A stretch of DNA of 64,000 bases from Nitrospirota bacterium (GTDB lineage Bacteria > Nitrospirota > Thermodesulfovibrionia > Thermodesulfovibrionales > SM23-35), in the NCBI GenBank assembly GCA_013388455.1, contig JACAFF010000001.1:1-64000 (forward strand), read 5' to 3'. This document shows positions 60,277-64,000 of this stretch, piece after piece. Both the position numbers and the translations under genes were made by a program. Below the pieces are notes generated by a model. It was not told where the DNA came from. It did no database searches and worked only from the letters and a program-made list of their open reading frames with translations. How positions within the stretch are numbered: position 1 is the stretch's first letter; each line of letters starts with the position of its first letter.

Positions 60277-61139
60277 AAATTGAAAAAATTCTTATAGGAA
60301 TCGATTTCGGCCCAAAGACAGATAGTATTATCAGTTATGCATCGTATTTTGCTGATAAATTAAGAGCTTCTTTGCATCTTCTTTATGTTATTGATTACAT
60401 CGTAACTCCTCCAGCTTATTTAATCCCTTATATCGAAGAAGAAAAGAAGAACGCAGAAAAAAATTTTGAAGCAGTAAAAAAACTATTTAGTAGTGCTAAC
60501 ATTATTAATATAGAAACCGAAGTTATCATTGGAAGGCTTCAAGAATCTTTTCACGCAACTCTTAAAAGAATAAATGCTGATATGCTGATTCTTGGATTTA
60601 TGACACATACCTTTAGACGTAGCAGTTCAGAAAAATTGATCAAAGGACTTCAGATACCGATGCTTGTTGTAAGGGGTAAGAAATCTAATTCTACAAGTAT
60701 TAAAAGTTTAAAGATAAACAAAATTCTTTGTCCTGTTGATTTTTCCTATCAATCAAAAAAGGCTCTAAATGTTGCATTGCAATTGAAGGATATTTTTTCA
60801 GCAAAATTAGAGATTCTGCACGTTTCTCAGGATTATTTAATAAAAAGAATAAAGAGATTGCAAGGACAAGAAAAAGAGAAAGATAGAGCATTAAATGAGT
60901 TAAAAGAAAAGACAAGAGAAACTCTCAATTCATTTTTAGAAAATTTATCATTAAAAGAGCAGGGATTTATTTATGAGGGTGATCCTGTAAAAAAAATAAT
61001 CTCATTTGTAGAAGAGAGAGATATGGATCTGGTTGTAATGGGTGCAAAAGGACTGGGTCTGATCAAAGGAATGCTTATAGGAAGTGTTACTGATGCTGTC
61101 TTGAAAACCTCTCCCTGTCCAGTCCTCGTAATAAGCTAA
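60273..61139 (+). CDS. Tandem universal stress protein
   Basis: 288 residues, two Usp domains (KILIGIDFGPKTDSIISYAS; KILCPVDFSYQSKKALNVAL). The second keeps the ATP loop GAKGLGLIKGMLIGSVTDAV; in the first it is degraded (GFMTHTFRRSSSEKLIKG), so only one nucleotide site is likely. ATG overlaps the CooC stop by four bases. Confidence 0.88.
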   Translation: MKIEKILIGIDFGPKTDSIISYASYFADKLRASLHLLYVIDYIVTPPAYLIPYIEEEKKNAEKNFEAVKKLFSSANIINIETEVIIGRLQESFHATLKRINADMLILGFMTHTFRRSSSEKLIKGLQIPMLVVRGKKSNSTSIKSLKINKILCPVDFSYQSKKALNVALQLKDIFSAKLEILHVSQDYLIKRIKRLQGQEKEKDRALNELKEKTRETLNSFLENLSLKEQGFIYEGDPVKKIISFVEERDMDLVVMGAKGLGLIKGMLIGSVTDAVLKTSPCPVLVIS

Positions 61140-62164
61140 TGATTGGTGATATACTCTTATTATTTTTTGGACTTTTTTTGATATTGATATCTGCTGAAAG
61201 TTTTACAAATGGAATTGAAACTCTGGGGAGAAAATTTTCACTATCTCAGGCGGTAGTAGGAAGCCTCCTTGCTGCAGTTGGTACTGCATTGCCTGAGACA
61301 ATACTTCCTGTAGTTGCAATATTTTTTTATAAAGGTGAATCAGCAAAAGATATAGGAATGGGTGCAATTCTTGGAGCACCATTCATGTTATCAACACTCG
61401 CTTTTTTCGTTGTCGGGCTAACGGTTATAATCTCTTATTTGAGGAAAAAGAGAAACTTCAAATTTCAAGTTGAAATAAGTTCAATAAAGAGAGATCTTTT
61501 ATTCTTTCTGCCAATGTATACAATGGCTATATCATTACCATTTATTACAGGGAGGTCATTCACAGTACTGATTGCTGTAACGCTAATTACAGGATATATT
61601 TTATATGCATATAAAACTCTAAGATGTGAAAGCGCTGATTTAGAGCATTCAGAAGGAATGTATTTGTGTAGATTACTTGGAAAGGCTGGATTGACTGAAT
61701 CAAAAAACCCTCATTTCTTCCTGATATTCTTACAGATCACAGGTGCTCTTGCAATTATGATTACAGGGGCTCATACTTTTGTTAAACACCTTGAGCACAT
61801 CTCTATACGATTTGGAATGAGCCCAATGCTTTTTGCACTGATCCTTGCACCCATTGCAACAGAACTGCCTGAAAAGTTTAACAGCATAACATGGACATGG
61901 AAAGGTCGTGATACACTTGCAATGGGGAATATAACAGGTGCTATGGTTTTTCAATCTACTTTCCCAGTTTCCATTGGCATTCTTTTTACTGATTGGAAAT
62001 TAACAGGTATGGCACTTTTCTCTGCAATAATAGCAATTTTATCTTCCATTATTGTGCTTATGGAATTGACTATCAGAAAAAGGATTTCACCTTTTACAAT
62101 TCTTTTCGGAGGCGCCCTTTATTTTTTATATGCTATCGTTTTAATTACAGGCAAAATATTATGA
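61139..62164 (+). CDS. Sodium/calcium exchanger family protein (CaCA)
   Basis: 341-residue membrane antiporter with the two inverted alpha repeats: VGSLLAAVGTALPETILPVV and LILAPIATELPEKFNS, each with the acidic residue of ion coordination. About ten helices. It exchanges Na+ or H+ for Ca2+ or a related cation. TAATG overlap with the Usp gene. Confidence 0.9.
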   Translation: MIGDILLLFFGLFLILISAESFTNGIETLGRKFSLSQAVVGSLLAAVGTALPETILPVVAIFFYKGESAKDIGMGAILGAPFMLSTLAFFVVGLTVIISYLRKKRNFKFQVEISSIKRDLLFFLPMYTMAISLPFITGRSFTVLIAVTLITGYILYAYKTLRCESADLEHSEGMYLCRLLGKAGLTESKNPHFFLIFLQITGALAIMITGAHTFVKHLEHISIRFGMSPMLFALILAPIATELPEKFNSITWTWKGRDTLAMGNITGAMVFQSTFPVSIGILFTDWKLTGMALFSAIIAILSSIIVLMELTIRKRISPFTILFGGALYFLYAIVLITGKIL

Positions 62165-62724
62165 AGAAAAATATCAGAAGTATCGTGTTGAGAAAAAGAG
62201 ATGAAATCCCAAAAATTATAAGAGATGTGAAAAATTCTCTCATAAAGGAAAAAGTATTTTTGATTCCTGAATTCCGAGAAGCTGACATAATATTTTTTTA
62301 TGCTTCTTTCAGATCAGAGGTTGAGACATTAAGCTTAATAAAAGAGTCAATAAACATGGGCAAAAGGGTTATTCTTCCAAAGGTGGATATAAAAAATCAG
62401 GCTCTAATTTTATATGAAATAAAGGATTTAAACGAATTGAAGTCAGGTTATATGGGTATCCCTGAACCTTATATATTTGAAAACAGGTTATTTAAACTTG
62501 AAGATATTGATCTTATTATAGCACCCGGTGTAGCTTTTGATTGTTCAGGTAATAGATTAGGTTACGGTGGAGGATATTATGACATTCTTTTAGCAAGTAT
62601 GAAGAAAAAGATACCAATTATTGGATTAGCATATGAAGAACAGATCGTAGATTCAGTACCATCAGAATTACACGATGTAAAGGTTGATATGATAATTACT
62701 GACAAAAGGATAATAAAGCTATAG
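62161..62724 (+). CDS. 5-formyltetrahydrofolate cyclo-ligase
   Basis: 187 residues: KNIRSIVLRKRDEIP, FFYASFRSEVETLSLI, RVILPKVD, APGVAFDCSGNRLGYGGGYYD. ATP-dependent formation of 5,10-methenyl-THF from 5-formyl-THF. The ATG at 62161 overlaps the exchanger stop (ATGA), preferred to an in-frame codon at 61993 that would lie deep in the exchanger. Part of folate metabolism together with folE at 63725. Confidence 0.9.
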   Translation: MKKNIRSIVLRKRDEIPKIIRDVKNSLIKEKVFLIPEFREADIIFFYASFRSEVETLSLIKESINMGKRVILPKVDIKNQALILYEIKDLNELKSGYMGIPEPYIFENRLFKLEDIDLIIAPGVAFDCSGNRLGYGGGYYDILLASMKKKIPIIGLAYEEQIVDSVPSELHDVKVDMIITDKRIIKL

Positions 62725-62748
62725 AAAATATTATATATTTAATGAATT

Positions 62749-63564
62749 ATGCTTGAAAAAGGACAAAGTGTATTTTTGAAAACTGCAGTAGAGGCAGCAC
62801 ATCATGCTGGTAAGTACATTGTTGATAACATTGGAAAAATTACTGAAAAAGATGTTGTATGCAAACAGTTATCAGATTTTGTTACACGTATAGATAAAGA
62901 ATCAGAAAAAATCATTATAGAGATAATCAAAAAGAAATTCCCTGATCACCTTTTTCTTGCAGAAGAGTCTGTGGTGGCAGCAGATACAGGTATATATAAA
63001 TGGATAATAGACCCACTTGATGGTACTACAAACTTTATTCATGGATATCCTGTTTTTTCTGTATCTATAGCACTTAAATATTATGAAGAAATACTTCTGG
63101 GTATTGTTTTTGACCCGACAAGGGAAGAACTATTTACTGCTGAAAAGGGGAAAGGGGCTTTTTTAAATGAAAAACCTATAAGTGTATCATCGATGAGAAA
63201 GTTCAGTTATAGTCTTATTGCAACCGGCTTCCCTTTTCGGAAAAAAGAACTTATAGACTCTTATATTAAGGTATTTAAGGGCATTTTTTCGCGAGTAAGC
63301 GATATAAGGAGGGCAGGGTCTGCTGCTCTTGACCTTGCTTACCTTGCGTGTGGGAGATGTGATGGGTTTTTTGAGATAGGATTAAGTCCATGGGATATAG
63401 CAGCAGGAGCAATTCTTATAAAAGAGGCAGGTGGTGTTATTACAGATTTTGGAGGTGATAGTGATTATCTTGAAACAGGAAATGTTGTGGCAGGAATTCC
63501 TTCAGTGCATAATGAATTACTGAATGAAGTAAGAAGAGTATTTTCAGGAATCATTGATAAATAA
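62749..63564 (+). CDS. suhB: Inositol monophosphatase family protein (SuhB-like)
   Basis: 271 residues: metal motifs LAEESV, WIIDPLDGTTNFIHGYP, RAGSAALDLAYLACGRCDGF and LSPWDIAAGAILIKEAGG. Mg2+-dependent sugar phosphatase (inositol-1-phosphate, fructose-1,6-bisphosphate or NADP). 24 bases after the cyclo-ligase. Confidence 0.92.
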   Translation: MLEKGQSVFLKTAVEAAHHAGKYIVDNIGKITEKDVVCKQLSDFVTRIDKESEKIIIEIIKKKFPDHLFLAEESVVAADTGIYKWIIDPLDGTTNFIHGYPVFSVSIALKYYEEILLGIVFDPTREELFTAEKGKGAFLNEKPISVSSMRKFSYSLIATGFPFRKKELIDSYIKVFKGIFSRVSDIRRAGSAALDLAYLACGRCDGFFEIGLSPWDIAAGAILIKEAGGVITDFGGDSDYLETGNVVAGIPSVHNELLNEVRRVFSGIIDK

Positions 63565-63629
63565 AAATATAATGTATCCTTGATTTTGCTTCATAAATTA
63601 AGCCATATAGTTTATTATAGACCTGTGCA

Positions 63630-63660
63630 TATTAGCTCGAAAATGCAATATTTGGGTTAA
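63630..63660 (-). repeat. TTAACCC-ended repeat, copy D (terminus only)
   Basis: In reverse complement: TTAACCCAAATATTGCATTT then TCGAGC. Only the end of the family is recognisable; the rest is diverged or missing. Confidence 0.5.
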
Positions 63661-63724
63661 TAATTTTGACATCAGGTCATTACAAGTGCTAAAATTTGCC
63701 TATTAATCGCAGTATTGAGTTGTC

Positions 63725-64000
63725 ATGGACTTAAAGAAGATAGAAAAGGGTGTCAGATTAATCCTCGAAGGTATTGGCGAAGATCCTGATAGATCAGGAT
63801 TGAAAGACACCCCAGAACGTGTTGCAAGAATGTATCAAGAGATATTTGCAGGACTTGAAACACACACCGAAGAAATTCTGAAAGCAATTGAAGGTGAAAG
63901 TCACGATGAACTGGTGCTTCTTAAAGATATTCCTTTCTATTCTGTATGTGAACATCATCTCCTACCATTTATTGGAAAAGCCCACGTTGCCTATATCCCA
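63725..64000 (+). CDS. folE: GTP cyclohydrolase I (3' part beyond window)
   Basis: First 92 residues of Fol[20 protein letters not shown] and the zinc/active-site motif [20 protein letters not shown]. Converts GTP to dihydroneopterin triphosphate at the head of folate or queuosine synthesis. The gene runs off the right edge. ATG at 63725. Confidence 0.93.
   Translation, partial: MDLKKIEKGVRLILEGIGEDPDRSGLKDTPERVARMYQEIFAGLETHTEEILKAIEGESHDELVLLKDIPFYSVCEHHLLPFIGKAHVAYIP

Noticed and set aside
1-64000. tRNA or rRNA genes
   Set aside because: Intergenic regions were read on both strands for cloverleaf and CCA-end patterns and none was convincing.

Overview
This AT-rich chromosomal window comes from a bacterium with anaerobic or microaerophilic traits. 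It carries a selenocysteine formate dehydrogenase, two CooC-like ATPases, multihaem cytochrome c, NifU/NifS, rubredoxin, a TauE-type anion exporter and many two-component proteins with c-di-GMP turnover. The mix, with sigma-54 control, suggests Nitrospirota (Thermodesulfovibrio-like) or a relative of Desulfobacterota. That placement is inferred from gene content only; there is no rRNA or tRNA in the window.

Layout. 1-9225: formate dehydrogenase alpha subunit (cut by the left edge, in-frame UGA), a GalT-like transferase, a CooC-like ATPase, then a tetrahaem cytochrome c followed by a signalling operon whose hybrid kinase has a periplasmic CxxCH haem site, and a methanogen-type thymidylate synthase homologue. 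9226-18329: CBS protein, ABC-2 exporter, a sigma-54-promoted HD-GYP phosphodiesterase, an oligopeptide-binding lipoprotein and PilB. 18330-24730: FKBP isomerase, RidA, LeuC, and a two-subunit biotin-dependent carboxylase. 24731-28744: a yybP-ykoY (Mn2+) riboswitch, the wreck of an htpX gene interrupted by a small TTAA-ended repeat, and a P-type cation ATPase. 28878-33831: NifU-NifS, a structured leader RNA, TonB-ExbB-ExbD, rubredoxin and glutaredoxin. 33832-34748: a gene-poor patch with another copy of the repeat and an IS21 transposase relic.

35055-43444 is the most unusual part. A histidine kinase and an NtrC-type regulator are divergent from a cluster carrying two sigma-54-type promoters. 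The cluster encodes a 59-residue protein, a Lon protease whose N-terminal substrate domain is missing and which has a receiver domain inserted just before the AAA+ Walker A, a Usp-like protein that shares the 59-residue protein's motif, a small membrane protein, a TauE/SafE permease and a tandem UspA protein. The receiver in Lon closely resembles that of the neighbouring NtrC regulator, so one kinase may control both transcription and proteolysis.

43645-64000 is mostly housekeeping: arsenate reductase, thioredoxin-DsbD fusion, Nfu, amidase, an EcfT-like gene with a likely frameshift, D-aminoacylase, C26 amidotransferase, AI-2E permease, a bacterial eRF1-like protein, DksA/TraR, YchF, HtrA, LarC, HisC-HisB, a second CooC-like gene with UspA, a CaCA exchanger, 5-formyl-THF cyclo-ligase, inositol monophosphatase and the start of folE. 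A dispersed repeat family with TTAACCCAAAT-type ends occurs in about five intergenic copies.
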